NCBI RefSeq assembly: GCF_015476335.1
Contig: NZ_JADAQY010000001.1
Location: 234,631-298,630, forward strand
DNA length: 64,000 nt
From: Rickettsia endosymbiont of Cardiosporidium cionae
GTDB lineage: Bacteria; Pseudomonadota; Alphaproteobacteria; Rickettsiales; Rickettsiaceae
Direction of reading: 5' to 3'
Shown here: in pieces, positions 27,206 through 38,314 of the stretch
Position numbering within the stretch: the stretch's first letter is position 1
Layout: each line of letters opens with the position of its first letter
The notes under the pieces: generated by a model
Seen by the model: only the letters and a program-made list of their open reading frames with translations
Database searches by the model: none
Told to the model about the DNA's origin: nothing
Position numbers and translations under genes: made by a program

Positions 27206-28510
27206 CTACCTATCTTCAATACTGATGAATTCACGATGCACTTGCCCTGTATACAGTTGCCTTGGTCTTGATATTTTTAAATGATTACTATTCCACATTT
27301 CTTTCCATTGAGCTAACCAGCCGACTGTTCTCGCTAAAGCAAATAAAACCGTAAACATAGATATTGGTATCCCTATAGCTTCATATATTATACCGGAATA
27401 AAAGTCTACATTCGGATACAACTTGCGTTTAATAAAATATTCATCACTTAAAGCAATATTTTCTAATTCTTGCGCAATTTTAAGCGAACTATTAGAGGAA
27501 TCTAACTTCAATTCACTTAGTACTTTATAACATGTACTTTTTAAAACAACAGCCCTAGGATCATAATTTTTATATACCCTGTGTCCAAATCCCATTAATT
27601 TGAATAAATCATTAGGATTTTTAGCTCTATCGATATAATGCTGAATGTTATTTACATTGTTTATTTCTTTTAACATTCTTATTACTGCTTCATTTGCTCC
27701 TCCATGTAACGGCCCCCACAATGATGCAATACCTGAGCTAACACAAGCGAATAAGTTACTAGCAGAAGAACCGGAGTTACGGACAGTAGATGTAGAAGCA
27801 TTTTGTCCATGATCTATATGTAATATAAGAATTTTTTCGAGAGCTCTTGAAAAAATAGGGTTTGTTTGGTATTCACTTTCATTACTAGAAAACATCATAC
27901 ATAAAAATTGCTCTACATATGTCAATCCACTAAAATTAGATAAAGAAGAAAAAGAAAAATCTTGCTTTATATGGTGTCTATATATCATAGCTACAATTAC
28001 AGAAATTGTAGAAAGAATTTTAATAATACTTGCTTCTCTACTCTCTTCTGTATAGACATTACCATTATTTTCAAACAATGACATAGAACTTATTAGAGAC
28101 ATTAACATAGACATAGGATGGGCAGAATCAGGAAAGGACTTTAAAATATTTACTAAATCTTTATGAATTAAAGAATGATTAATAATTTTATCAACAAAAT
28201 TTTTATATTCAGTTTTTGTTGGTAATTCCTTATATAATAATAAATAAGCTACTTCAATAAAATTAGAATTATTAGCCAAATCCTGTATATCATAGCCCCT
28301 ATAACGCAATACCCCCCTTTCTCCATCTATATAAGTTATGCTAGATTCACAAGAAGCAGTAGATACAAAACCAGGATCATAAGTTAAATAACCACATTCA
28401 GCATATAAGCTGCTAATATCTATAACATCAGAACCAACAGTAGCATGTTTTATTTTACAATCATATGTTTTACCATTAATAAATAATTTAGCTGATTTAG
28501 TATTAGACAT
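27206..28510 (-). CDS. gltA: Citrate synthase
   Basis: 434 residues, hexameric bacterial type. Seen: YDPGFVSTASCESSITYIDG near residue 45, RYRGYDIQDLA, HGGANEAVIRMLKEI, the active-site MGFGHRVYKNYDPRAVVLK (His and Arg), PNVDFYSGIIYEAIGIP with the catalytic Asp, and the tail ISRPRQLYTGQVHRE. The wording of these blocks is very close to Rickettsia GltA as I remember it. It condenses oxaloacetate and acetyl-CoA at entry of the TCA cycle, which here is fed by imported amino acids. ATG start. Confidence 0.97.
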   Translation of the reverse strand: MSNTKSAKLFINGKTYDCKIKHATVGSDVIDISSLYAECGYLTYDPGFVSTASCESSITYIDGERGVLRYRGYDIQDLANNSNFIEVAYLLLYKELPTKTEYKNFVDKIINHSLIHKDLVNILKSFPDSAHPMSMLMSLISSMSLFENNGNVYTEESREASIIKILSTISVIVAMIYRHHIKQDFSFSSLSNFSGLTYVEQFLCMMFSSNESEYQTNPIFSRALEKILILHIDHGQNASTSTVRNSGSSASNLFACVSSGIASLWGPLHGGANEAVIRMLKEINNVNNIQHYIDRAKNPNDLFKLMGFGHRVYKNYDPRAVVLKSTCYKVLSELKLDSSNSSLKIAQELENIALSDEYFIKRKLYPNVDFYSGIIYEAIGIPISMFTVLFALARTVGWLAQWKEMWNSNHLKISRPRQLYTGQVHREFISIEDR

Positions 28511-28593
28511 ATCAAAAATATTAATATTTTATTGTATAAGTAAATAATTTACCGGAATCTCACTAGTGATCTATATCATAACATCTTTTAAAA

Positions 28594-29646
28594 TTAGTAA
28601 AATGCTAATTGAGCAACTAAAGATAATATTATAGAAAATATAAAAAATCTTATTACTATTTTATTTTCTGCCCAACCCAACTTTTCAAAATGGTGATGTA
28701 TAGGAGCCATTAAAAATAACCTCTTTTTGGTCAATTTATAATAGTAAACTTGTAATATCACTGAAATTGATTCTATTACTAGCAATGCACCTACTATAAG
28801 TAATAGAAACTCATTTTTAGTTACAATAACAATTGTACCAATTATTCCACCTAAAGCAAGGCTTCCAGTATCGCCCATAAATATCTGAGCTGGATTAGAA
28901 TTATACCATAAAAATCCTAGCCCTGCCCCTATTATTGCAGCACATGCTATAATAACCTCTTTAATATTTTTAATCTGTATTAAATTATCCTCAATAAAGT
29001 CAAAAAGCCCACTATTATAATGATAATAAATTATAAACATAAAGCTAGTAATAATTATCATAGTAATACCAATACTCAACCCATCAAGGCCATCAACCAA
29101 GTTCATAGAATTTGAACTCCCTACTATTATAAAAACTCCTAAAATTGGATAAAAATACTTAAGATCTATAACATAATTAATAAAAGCTATTTTAACATTA
29201 GTAGTAAAAATTGTATGTTCCTTTGTATAAAAACAGATAATCATAATCAAAATTGCAAGTAATATCTGAAGTGATAATTTTTGTTTAACAGATATGCCCC
29301 TATGTGTATTAAGTTTGACTTTGCTATAATCATCATAGAATCCTAAAGCAGCAAACCCAATAGAAGTAAATATTAGTAACCAGATATAGATATTAGTCAA
29401 GTCAGCAAATAATATTAAAGAAAAATTTATAATGAATATAAGAATTATACCTCCCATAGTTGGGGTATCAGACTTGATCAGGTGAGTACTAGGGCCATCT
29501 AATCTTATTGGTTGCTTATAATATTTACTTTTTTTGATAAAAAAAATAAATACAGGATAGGCAAACATAGATATAATAAAATTCAATATAATAACTATTA
29601 TAGTCCTAAATACTATATGCTCATCAAACAATAAATTATAAAACAT
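28594..29646 (-). CDS. mraY: Phospho-N-acetylmuramoyl-pentapeptide transferase
   Basis: 350 residues, about ten membrane helices. Seen: TPTMGGIILI near residue 60, FYDDYSKVKLNTHRGIS near 105-120, the catalytic NSMNLVDGLDGLSIG near 180-195, WYNSNPAQIFMGDTGSLALG near 245-265, and APIHHHFEKLGW near 320. MraY makes lipid I at the inner face of the membrane. It overlaps murF by 11 bases and is surely co-transcribed with it. Together with CpoB and AmpG, it points to a peptidoglycan pathway that is at least partly kept. Confidence 0.96.
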   Translation of the reverse strand: MFYNLLFDEHIVFRTIIVIILNFIISMFAYPVFIFFIKKSKYYKQPIRLDGPSTHLIKSDTPTMGGIILIFIINFSLILFADLTNIYIWLLIFTSIGFAALGFYDDYSKVKLNTHRGISVKQKLSLQILLAILIMIICFYTKEHTIFTTNVKIAFINYVIDLKYFYPILGVFIIVGSSNSMNLVDGLDGLSIGITMIIITSFMFIIYYHYNSGLFDFIEDNLIQIKNIKEVIIACAAIIGAGLGFLWYNSNPAQIFMGDTGSLALGGIIGTIVIVTKNEFLLLIVGALLVIESISVILQVYYYKLTKKRLFLMAPIHHHFEKLGWAENKIVIRFFIFSIILSLVAQLAFY

Positions 29647-31132
29647 CTACTACACCAAAATGCTCTACAATTTTTTCTAAGTTTAATTTTCTTGAACCTT
29701 TAATCAAAATTAATGAATCAGATAAAATAACTTTTTCGATCTCTGATATAAATTCTTTTACCTCGATATATGAATTATTCTTTATTTTATATTGACAAAA
29801 TTCTTCTTGAAAAAGGTGAATAATAGATTTAAAAATAGAACCTATAAATACCACTTGCTGAACTGAAGATCTTAGTAACCTTTTTATAATATCGATATGA
29901 AGATTCACTTCTTGCTCTCCTAACCCCAGCATATCACCAACTACAGCAATTTTATGAGGGCTCTGCAATACATCCAAATAATTTATTACAGTTTTCAATG
30001 CATAGGGATTATTATTAAAATAATCACAGATAAGATTATGCTGTTTATTATACTTATTCACGTGAACTATCTTACCTCTAGATGCTCTTAACCTAAATTG
30101 AGGAATAACTTCCAAAGCTTTAGAGATATCCAGATTCAATGCATGCAATACAGCAAAGCCCGATAGAAAATTTTCTCCCATATGCTCAGCTATTAATTCT
30201 GATAGATCAAATTTGATATTTTTACCAGCAACTAAATATTCTAATGAAACACAGTTAGACAAAACTACATCACTATTTTGTACTAAATTTTTACCATTTA
30301 CTACAGAAAGATCAGAAACTGTAGATTTATACGATACATAAACAACATCAGCATTTTCTGATCTACCAAAAGTTAAAATATTTTGTATATTTAAATCATT
30401 TAACTTATCACATAAGATATTGTAGAAATTGCTGTCTCTATTTAATATGGCAATACCTTTGTTATTATCTAGCAAGGAGAATATTTCAGATTTTTCTTTA
30501 GCTACTGTCTCCACATTTTTCAAGGATTCTAGATGAGTTTCAGATACAGAAGTCACAATAGATATATCAGGTTTAACTATTGTAGCATTCTTAATTATAT
30601 CACCCTGATAAGCTACTGAAACCTCTAATACAGAATATTCGATATCATCTGGCATAGATGCCAAATTCATTAAAACCCCTAATTGATTATTAAAATTTCT
30701 TCTACCTCTGAATGTTTTGCCATAAGCACTAAGCATTAAAGCTACTAGATCTTTTGTAGTAGTTTTGCCATAGCTCCCTGTAATAGCTACAAATAAAGCT
30801 TTAGACTTAGCTCTTTTATATCGTGCAAGCAACTCTAATGAATAAAAGCTATCACTTACTTTAATCAATTGTTTAGGATCTATTTCACTAATAGCTTCTA
30901 TATCCCTATCTAGAATAACTGCTGCTGCACCTTTTGCTAAAGCAGAAAACACGAAATCATGTCCGTCTTTTCCTCCTAGTGAACTTGCTAAGCTCCCTGG
31001 TAGGGTAACAAATATGTCACCTTCCTGTATATTTTGCGAATTAAATTCTAATCTACCTAAAAAACTATTCTTATTCATCAAAGGAAGCTTCATTGATAAA
31101 GCTTCTTCAATTTCTTGTACTGACCAAATCAT
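29636..31132 (-). CDS. murF: UDP-N-acetylmuramoyl-tripeptide--D-alanyl-D-alanine ligase
   Basis: 498 residues, full length. Three Mur ligase domains: an N-terminal UDP-binding part (RLEFNSQNIQEGDIFVTLPG), a central ATP-binding domain with the P-loop ITGSYGKTTTKD near residue 118 and NFNNQLGVLM, the VLEVSVAYQGDI Glu segment, and a C-terminal domain with VVGDMLGLGEQEVNLH and LIKGSRKLNLE. It adds D-Ala-D-Ala to the muramyl tripeptide. First gene of a murF-mraY pair; ATG at 31132. Confidence 0.96.
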   Translation of the reverse strand: MIWSVQEIEEALSMKLPLMNKNSFLGRLEFNSQNIQEGDIFVTLPGSLASSLGGKDGHDFVFSALAKGAAAVILDRDIEAISEIDPKQLIKVSDSFYSLELLARYKRAKSKALFVAITGSYGKTTTKDLVALMLSAYGKTFRGRRNFNNQLGVLMNLASMPDDIEYSVLEVSVAYQGDIIKNATIVKPDISIVTSVSETHLESLKNVETVAKEKSEIFSLLDNNKGIAILNRDSNFYNILCDKLNDLNIQNILTFGRSENADVVYVSYKSTVSDLSVVNGKNLVQNSDVVLSNCVSLEYLVAGKNIKFDLSELIAEHMGENFLSGFAVLHALNLDISKALEVIPQFRLRASRGKIVHVNKYNKQHNLICDYFNNNPYALKTVINYLDVLQSPHKIAVVGDMLGLGEQEVNLHIDIIKRLLRSSVQQVVFIGSIFKSIIHLFQEEFCQYKIKNNSYIEVKEFISEIEKVILSDSLILIKGSRKLNLEKIVEHFGVVDVL

Positions 31133-31301
31133 AATATAAAACTATATTAACATTGCTAATAAATATATGCTTACTTAAAATAGGATAACTGTGGTAGTTT
31201 AGTATAAAATTAAAATAATTTTTATAAAAAACAGTAATAACAAAAAATTATTTAGCAAAAAAATAAAAAAAATCACACTCCTACTTAAAATACCTAATTC
31301 C

Positions 31302-31691
31302 CTAATGTTTGGGGAAATAATACTCATCATGTTTGATAATAATTTTGGATGCTATAAACTCTGTAGAATTTATAAAACTTCCTTCTACTACTATACCCTG
31401 TTTTTCTCGGAATAGGATAGGTAAATCTCCAATATAACTGACATTGATATCCTTAATATCATCTGTAATAATGAATCTACTATTGTCATGATGTGTCACT
31501 ATAGATTGCTCCTTAATCACTCCTCCTAACCTTATACGAGAATCCTGCAAATCTCTGCTAGATAGTTTAGATGGATACTTAAAATACACTATATGTTCTT
31601 CTAACCCATGCAAGAGCCCTACTACACCCAAGATAATAAATATAAATAAAACAATAAATATTATCCTATTTTTTCTTTTTATTCTTACCAC
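31302..31691 (-). CDS. ccmE: Cytochrome c maturation heme chaperone CcmE
   Basis: 129 residues. One membrane anchor (about residues 9-28) is followed by a periplasmic OB-fold: SRIRLGGVIKEQSI, FIITDDIKDINVSYIGDLPI, LFREKQGIVVEGSF. The tail KHDEYYFPKH holds the heme-binding H121 and Y125, the H-x3-Y of family motif HDENY, with Asn replaced by Tyr. CcmE carries heme covalently from CcmABCD to the CcmF lyase for c-type cytochromes. GTG start at 31691. No other ccm gene is nearby, as is usual in Rickettsiales. Confidence 0.92.
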   Translation of the reverse strand: MVRIKRKNRIIFIVLFIFIILGVVGLLHGLEEHIVYFKYPSKLSSRDLQDSRIRLGGVIKEQSIVTHHDNSRFIITDDIKDINVSYIGDLPILFREKQGIVVEGSFINSTEFIASKIIIKHDEYYFPKH

Positions 31692-31846
31692 GTATTTTTA
31701 TATGATCTAAGATAAATTTTATACATAACATCAATAAAGCAGTGTAAGTTATAGAATAAACAAAGATTACATACTTCATATATGATCAATTATAACTCTA
31801 TGACAAACCATAACAAGACATCTAAAAGATTAAAGTGTATAAATGA

Positions 31847-34800
31847 CTATTGTTGCATTTTATGTAAAAACATTTCTAGTTTTTTATTAGCTAACATTAA
31901 CATACCGATATTGATATCTTGTAATTTTATTTCCTCTATAAAATCAAAAAACACACCCAACATACTCCTATGACTATCCATCCAGGATGATACATCAAAA
32001 TTGCCATGTAACAAAACAGAATTCTTAATAAGGTGATCTACTATTCTACGTTGTTGTGAATAAAAATCTTCACATAAAGATTGTATAGAAATTTTACTCC
32101 AATATGAGATATCTGTTTTGATTTCTAATAATTTATCACGTAACCATTCTATTTTAAGATTTTCTCCTACAAAAAAATATACTTCTGCAATTTTTGCTAT
32201 ATCGCCAGATACTGTATTAGCGACATAAGATATATCCAATATAGACTTTAATAATTCCAGAGTGACTAATTTTTCTGCTAATATTTGTGGTATTTTTTGA
32301 GTAGTATACTGTTCAATAACTTTTCTATAATATTGCATCTTGCTCTTAGTTAAAATACCCCCACTATCGGTAAGTAATTCTTTACAAACTGAACTATACT
32401 GCCTAATCGTACTACTAATATCAAGTGGATGTTTGACATTTGTAACAATCCAATTGATACCAATTTTAACTAACTGAACTATCTTAGTGAAGATCATATT
32501 TTTTATCTTCATCCAATATTTACTATCTAACTGTGATACAGATTGCCATAAATGATCTATATCGAATAATTCGCATATTATAAAATATGCCCGAACTACA
32601 TCACAAATTTTACATCCTGTTTCATATTGGATAGCTACAATTATAGTACCTCCTAACTTATTTACTATGTTATTAGCAATTATTGTAATTATTATTTCTC
32701 TTCTTAATGGATGAGAATTCACTTCTTCATAAAAATCCCTGACTATCACTTCAGGAAAATATTGATATAAATAATTTTGAAAATACTTATCATCAATTAA
32801 ATCTGAATCTGCTAACAAAGATTTTAAATATATCTTACTGTAAGATAGTAAGATAGCAAGTTCTGGCCTAGTAATTTTTTCACGATTTGTATTACGCTTT
32901 TCTAGCTCTTGTCTATCAGGTAGAAACTCCAATTTACTGTTAAGTAATTTATTTTTTTCTAGTTCAAATATTAAATAACTAAATAGACCTATATTTAAAG
33001 AATATGAAAATTCAGTGATAGTTAATGATTGATTTTGATCATAGTTATCTCTTAATATAAATTTCTCCAATTGTGTGGACATATTCATTAATATTTGGTT
33101 TCTTTTAGTTAATGAAATTTTTCCTTTATCTAGAGCATTATTCAGAAGAATTTTGATATTAACTTCACGATCTGAACAATCCACCCCAGCAGAATTATCA
33201 ATAAAATCTGTATTGATCATTCCAGAATTCATAGCATATTCAATTCTACCTAACTGAGATACCCCTAAATTACCTGCTTCTATAAATATTTTAGCCCTTA
33301 AATCTTTTGCATTACATCTAATATTATCATTAGTTTTATCTGCTACATCTATATTATTTTCAATAGAAGATTTTACAAATGTTCCTATACCGCCGTTCCA
33401 TATCACATCGACGTCCAACTTCATAATTTTCTTTATCATTTCATCTGCAGTAAGAAAATCTACCTCTTGAACCCCCAAAAGTTGTTTAATTTCTTTAGAT
33501 AACACCAAAGCCTTATCGAGCCTATTATATATTTGCCCTCCTGCTGAAAGAGCCTTTTTATCATAATCATCCCAATTACTCCTAGTTAAATCAAATAACC
33601 TTTTTCTTTCGTTATAGCTAGCAATGAGATCTGGATTAGGGTCTATAAGAATATGAGTATGATTAAACACGGCAACCAACTTAATATTTTTTGAAAGCAA
33701 CATACCATTACCAAACACATCCCCTGACATATCTCCTATTCCTATAAAGCTTATGATATCATTTTCTATATCTAGATTAATATTATTGAGATGATGATTC
33801 AAAGATACCCAAGCTCCTTTTGCTGTTATACCCATTTTTTTGTGGTCATACCCGAAAGAACCTCCAGAAGCAAATGCATCTTTTAACCAAAAATTATAAT
33901 CTTGAGATACAGAATTTGCATAATCAGAGAAGCTAGAAGTACCTTTATCTGCTGCTACTACTAAATATGGATCAAGTTCATCATATACTATACTATTGGT
34001 ATCACATAATGTGATTTTACTATCGACAATATTATCTGTAATATCTAATAATCCTCTCAAAAAATTCTTGTAACATTCTATTACTTGTTTCAAATAATCT
34101 TCTTTGGAATTGAATGATTCTTCATCAAACTTAACATAAAAAGCTCCTTTTGCTCCACTAGGCACTATTATACTATTTTTTGTTACTTGAGATTTCATTA
34201 ATCCCAATACTTCCGTACGGTAATCTTCTATACGATTGGACCATCTTATACCTCCTCTAGCGATTTTATTACCTCTTAAATGAATAGCTTCAAATTGAGT
34301 TGAGTAAACAAATATCTCAGCGTGTGGTAATGGTAATGGTAAATTAGGTACTGCTCTGGAATCAAACTTAAAAGATATGTAATCATCTACATGGTCTGAA
34401 TTAAAGTATTTTTGATAATAGTTAGTCCTATTCATAGACTCTATTAACAAATACATAGAACGCAACACTTGATCTTCAGAAATTTTGATTACTTTATCTA
34501 AATAAAGTAAGATTTGCTTTTTGATTTCACTATAACTAAGTTTTAATGGAGAATTTTTATAAAACCTCACTTCAAATAATTCTACCAACATCAGTGAAAA
34601 TGTATGATGCCTAACCATTACACATTCCACATAACTCGTACTATACTGAAAATTAGTCTGATGCAAATACTTGGTTAAGGCACTAAGTAATAGCAACTTA
34701 TTCCAAGTAAGCCCTGCAAACAATAATAGTTTACTTAATTGATTAATATGAAAATTATGCTCTAGCATTTTACCTAAAGCTATTTCTAAATTATTTTTTA

Positions 34801-36667
34801 ATAATTTAGAATCTAAAGTAATTTCAACATTTTGCGTAGTGAGACTAAATATATATATCCAACTTTTATGTAGTGATTTTGCTGGTTGAATAGAAAAATT
34901 TTGTCCGTCTTTTGCATAGAATCCTATAGATTCTATTATTGGCAATATTTCTGAAAGTGAAATATCTGTATAGGGTTTATATATTTTCAATATAAATTCT
35001 TTGCTACTAATAGATAATAAATTAAATTGTACTTTCTTTAACTCAGAAGCTTTCAATAAATATTGAATATCTTCTACTACAGAACTACCACTAAACTTTA
35101 ATCGATAATCCCCAGGAAAAATACTTTTTATTTCTTGAAACAATCCTTCTCCCTTATAATTGCCGTATTCTTCACAAATTTTATTACGCACATTATCATG
35201 CCAGTTTACTACCATACTGATGACATCTTGTTCCATCTCATTACAGGATTTTTGGGGTGCTGTTACCAGAGATTTAGGAATTTTTGCAAATAGATGTATA
35301 ATATTTTCAGAGATTACGTTAGTGTGATCAAAAAATATATTGCTACCGAATTGTTCAGAAAAATACTTACTAATGTTATTATGTACATCAGCTGTAAAGT
35401 CTTTTTTATTTAAAAAAATCATTATACTAACGAATGAAAGAGACCAATCTTCATATATAAAAAGTTTCCCTAAATTATTATGTATACTAGATAATATATA
35501 CAAACATATGTAAGATAATTTGTCTTTATTTAACTGTATTAACTCATCTCTAGGTAAAGAAGATATAATATTTTTCATTTTTTTTGCATTATATCCATTC
35601 CTAGGGAATCCTGAATGATCTAGAACATATTCAGTATTACTCCTTAATATCGGTACATCCATAACAGAATTGAAATACATCGCACTGCCATATAGGCCAA
35701 GTACTATATACCCTGCGTTATATACTCCGTTATCATCAATAGTTTTGACTAAAATAAAATCTAAAAAAGCAGACCTATGTACAGGAGATTTTATACCAAT
35801 TTTACCGGTTAAAATTTCATTAGGATAATTTTCGACATTCGGAGATAGTTTAATAATCCTGATTATTTCTTCATAATAATCTTGCCAAATTTCTTTTACG
35901 CCTAGATTATCTATAATTGATGTATTAGGTATTAGTTGAAATTCCACTATTCCAATTAGCATAAAATGCTCATGTGCTATCCAATTTAAAAATGATAAAG
36001 AATCCTTTAAAGATTGAGAAATATCATTTTTTTGAGGAGTATGTATAAGTAATTGATTTTGTATATAGGATAATTTTTTTAACAGTGGAGCCCACGCATT
36101 ATAAGTGTTATCTACTAAATTGAGTAATTTATTAACATCATTTTCTAAAATAGACAATTTATCTTCACTGAACTCACCAGATATTTTAACAAAAATAAAA
36201 CACTCTTTAGTGATATTTTCTAAATCAGAATTAATATCTAATATAATATCTTGTATGCAACCATCTTTATCCCTTATAGAATATAGTACAGGGTGTAGTA
36301 ATAATAATAAATCTAATGATAATCTAGATATTAAGTTGTATATTGAATTTACTAAAAGCGACGTGTGATTACATAAAATTAATAAAGCGATATATGGCTG
36401 TTGATCTTTTTCATGATTTTTACTAAAAACATATAATTTGTTATTATTAGACTTTCTTTCTTTAATAAAATTGAATGAAATATCAACAAGTTCTTTTGAA
36501 ATTAATTTTGTTTCACCTAACCTAAAATCCACAGGAATATATGTTAAAAACCTCTTAATAAACTTTTTATATAATTCGCAATTGTCCTCAATATTAACTG
36601 AACTTAATAAATTGGTACTAAAATCATCATCGTGATAGACAAAATCTGTAATATATTTATTATCCAT
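31847..36667 (-). CDS. NAD-specific glutamate dehydrogenase, large type
   Basis: 1606 residues, matching the 1550-1650 of the L-GDH180 class. The N-terminal half is ACT-like and regulatory. The catalytic core begins near residue 780 and shows RGNKIARGGIRWSNRIEDYR, TEVLGLMKSQVTKNSIIVPS with GAKGAF, VAADKGTSSFSDYAN, FASGGSFGYDHKKMGITAKG, GIGDMSGDVFGNGMLLS and IKLVAVFNHTHILIDPNPD. It deaminates glutamate to 2-oxoglutarate and NADH, feeding the TCA cycle and complex I. It probably takes glutamate from the DAACS symporter. ATG start; no frameshift in 4.8 kb, so under selection. Confidence 0.95.
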   Translation of the reverse strand: MDNKYITDFVYHDDDFSTNLLSSVNIEDNCELYKKFIKRFLTYIPVDFRLGETKLISKELVDISFNFIKERKSNNNKLYVFSKNHEKDQQPYIALLILCNHTSLLVNSIYNLISRLSLDLLLLLHPVLYSIRDKDGCIQDIILDINSDLENITKECFIFVKISGEFSEDKLSILENDVNKLLNLVDNTYNAWAPLLKKLSYIQNQLLIHTPQKNDISQSLKDSLSFLNWIAHEHFMLIGIVEFQLIPNTSIIDNLGVKEIWQDYYEEIIRIIKLSPNVENYPNEILTGKIGIKSPVHRSAFLDFILVKTIDDNGVYNAGYIVLGLYGSAMYFNSVMDVPILRSNTEYVLDHSGFPRNGYNAKKMKNIISSLPRDELIQLNKDKLSYICLYILSSIHNNLGKLFIYEDWSLSFVSIMIFLNKKDFTADVHNNISKYFSEQFGSNIFFDHTNVISENIIHLFAKIPKSLVTAPQKSCNEMEQDVISMVVNWHDNVRNKICEEYGNYKGEGLFQEIKSIFPGDYRLKFSGSSVVEDIQYLLKASELKKVQFNLLSISSKEFILKIYKPYTDISLSEILPIIESIGFYAKDGQNFSIQPAKSLHKSWIYIFSLTTQNVEITLDSKLLKNNLEIALGKMLEHNFHINQLSKLLLFAGLTWNKLLLLSALTKYLHQTNFQYSTSYVECVMVRHHTFSLMLVELFEVRFYKNSPLKLSYSEIKKQILLYLDKVIKISEDQVLRSMYLLIESMNRTNYYQKYFNSDHVDDYISFKFDSRAVPNLPLPLPHAEIFVYSTQFEAIHLRGNKIARGGIRWSNRIEDYRTEVLGLMKSQVTKNSIIVPSGAKGAFYVKFDEESFNSKEDYLKQVIECYKNFLRGLLDITDNIVDSKITLCDTNSIVYDELDPYLVVAADKGTSSFSDYANSVSQDYNFWLKDAFASGGSFGYDHKKMGITAKGAWVSLNHHLNNINLDIENDIISFIGIGDMSGDVFGNGMLLSKNIKLVAVFNHTHILIDPNPDLIASYNERKRLFDLTRSNWDDYDKKALSAGGQIYNRLDKALVLSKEIKQLLGVQEVDFLTADEMIKKIMKLDVDVIWNGGIGTFVKSSIENNIDVADKTNDNIRCNAKDLRAKIFIEAGNLGVSQLGRIEYAMNSGMINTDFIDNSAGVDCSDREVNIKILLNNALDKGKISLTKRNQILMNMSTQLEKFILRDNYDQNQSLTITEFSYSLNIGLFSYLIFELEKNKLLNSKLEFLPDRQELEKRNTNREKITRPELAILLSYSKIYLKSLLADSDLIDDKYFQNYLYQYFPEVIVRDFYEEVNSHPLRREIIITIIANNIVNKLGGTIIVAIQYETGCKICDVVRAYFIICELFDIDHLWQSVSQLDSKYWMKIKNMIFTKIVQLVKIGINWIVTNVKHPLDISSTIRQYSSVCKELLTDSGGILTKSKMQYYRKVIEQYTTQKIPQILAEKLVTLELLKSILDISYVANTVSGDIAKIAEVYFFVGENLKIEWLRDKLLEIKTDISYWSKISIQSLCEDFYSQQRRIVDHLIKNSVLLHGNFDVSSWMDSHRSMLGVFFDFIEEIKLQDINIGMLMLANKKLEMFLHKMQQ

Positions 36668-36930
36668 AAATTTTCTGTATAAATCTAACCAATTATCAAT
36701 ATAATTATATTATTACACGTTACAAAATGCACATATTAGCAATCGAATTTACAACTATAACCTATGTATTATATATTGTCCATTAGTCTTAAACATTAAT
36801 TATTCAAAATTATACATAAATTGTTTATGCTTACAGTGACTTTAATACATATTTTGATTACTACGAGTAATAGATTCATAACTCTAATTAACCATTAATA
36901 TTTCTATAATAAATTAATCATCTATAAATC

Positions 36931-38295
36931 ATGAAAAATTTAGACAATATTTTTGCTAACTCATCAGGTTTTTCAAAATCTGCAATATCAGTATTTCGTA
37001 TTTCTGGTGATAAAAGTCTAGATATACTAAAACAACTAACAAAAAATTTTAAAATTGAATCTATAAAACCTAAACAAGTTTACTTAAGAAGTATATATGT
37101 ACCCGGTACAAATTACCTAATAGATAATGCATTAATAATATTTTTTAAATCACCTAATAGCTTTACAGGAGAAGATTTATTAGAAATACACGTACATGGC
37201 AGTATCGCAATAAGAAAAATATTAACCAACACATTATCAGAGATGTCTGGAATGAGGGCAGCCTCCCCAGGAGAATTCACTAAAAGAGCATTTTTAAACG
37301 GTAAATTAGATTTAACTTCAGTAGAAGGGCTATCAGATCTACTGGAAGCTGAAACCGAAATACAGCATCAACAAGCAATTATACAAAATTCGGGCGCACT
37401 AGCTGAATTATATAATAAATGGAAAGAAAGATTAGTATATATTATGTCACTTATAGAAGCTAATATAGATTTTTCAGAAGATATCCCTAATGACTTGATA
37501 AAAAATATAGAACAAGAAATAAAAAAACTAACTGAAGAAATTTCTCAGTATATAAACGATAATAATAGAGGGGAAATAATACGTAACGGTATACAGCTAA
37601 CCATTTTTGGTCCTCCAAATGTTGGCAAATCAAGCTTTACTAATTATTTGATACAAAGAGAAATCTCAATCATCTCCAACATACCAGGTACTACCCGTGA
37701 TCTGATAGAGGGACATCTAAATATAGGAGGCTTCCCTATTATAATACAAGACACAGCAGGGATAAATCTAAATTCTACTGATATTATTGAACAAAAAGGA
37801 ATAGAAATTACAAATAATGCAGTCCATAAAGCTAAAATAAAAATACTCATTCTTGATATTAATGACAAAACTTATGATTATCTAACTCTAAAACCACTGG
37901 TGGATAAAAACACCATTTTACTTTTAAATAAATCAGATATCAATAATTACAACCAGGATAACGCTAAATTTATAACAAATATTATCCCGCTTAATCCAAT
38001 AATAATTTCTCTAAAAAATAATACATCTACTGAAAATATCCTATCCAAAATAATTGAAACAGCTAAACATATTACAGAATCACATGATACCCTACCCCCC
38101 ATCACCAGAGAAAGACACAGAAATCATATACAAAATACTTTAAAATATTTATCAAATTTTTCTGCAGAAGATGAATTAGTACTCATAGCTGAAAATGTAA
38201 GATTAGCAATTAATCATTTTTCTAAATTAACAGGTCAGATTACAGTGGATGATGTATTAGAAAAAATATTCTCCAATTTTTGTATCGGAAAATAA
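36931..38295 (+). CDS. mnmE: tRNA modification GTPase MnmE
   Basis: 454 residues, full length. N-terminal folate-binding domain (FANSSGFSKSAISVFRISG, then SFTGEDLLEIHVHG and PGEFTKRAFLNGKLDLTSVE). A GTPase domain is inserted at about 220-370: GPPNVGKSS (G1), IPGTTRD (G2), DTAGIN (G3), LNKSD (G4). The C-terminal helical part ends in the CIGK motif with the essential Cys. With MnmG it makes the 5-carboxymethylaminomethyl group on wobble U34. ATG start; converges on pntB with 19 bases between stops. Confidence 0.97.
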   Translation: MKNLDNIFANSSGFSKSAISVFRISGDKSLDILKQLTKNFKIESIKPKQVYLRSIYVPGTNYLIDNALIIFFKSPNSFTGEDLLEIHVHGSIAIRKILTNTLSEMSGMRAASPGEFTKRAFLNGKLDLTSVEGLSDLLEAETEIQHQQAIIQNSGALAELYNKWKERLVYIMSLIEANIDFSEDIPNDLIKNIEQEIKKLTEEISQYINDNNRGEIIRNGIQLTIFGPPNVGKSSFTNYLIQREISIISNIPGTTRDLIEGHLNIGGFPIIIQDTAGINLNSTDIIEQKGIEITNNAVHKAKIKILILDINDKTYDYLTLKPLVDKNTILLLNKSDINNYNQDNAKFITNIIPLNPIIISLKNNTSTENILSKIIETAKHITESHDTLPPITRERHRNHIQNTLKYLSNFSAEDELVLIAENVRLAINHFSKLTGQITVDDVLEKIFSNFCIGK

Positions 38296-38314
38296 TATAC
38301 TAAATGTAAATATA

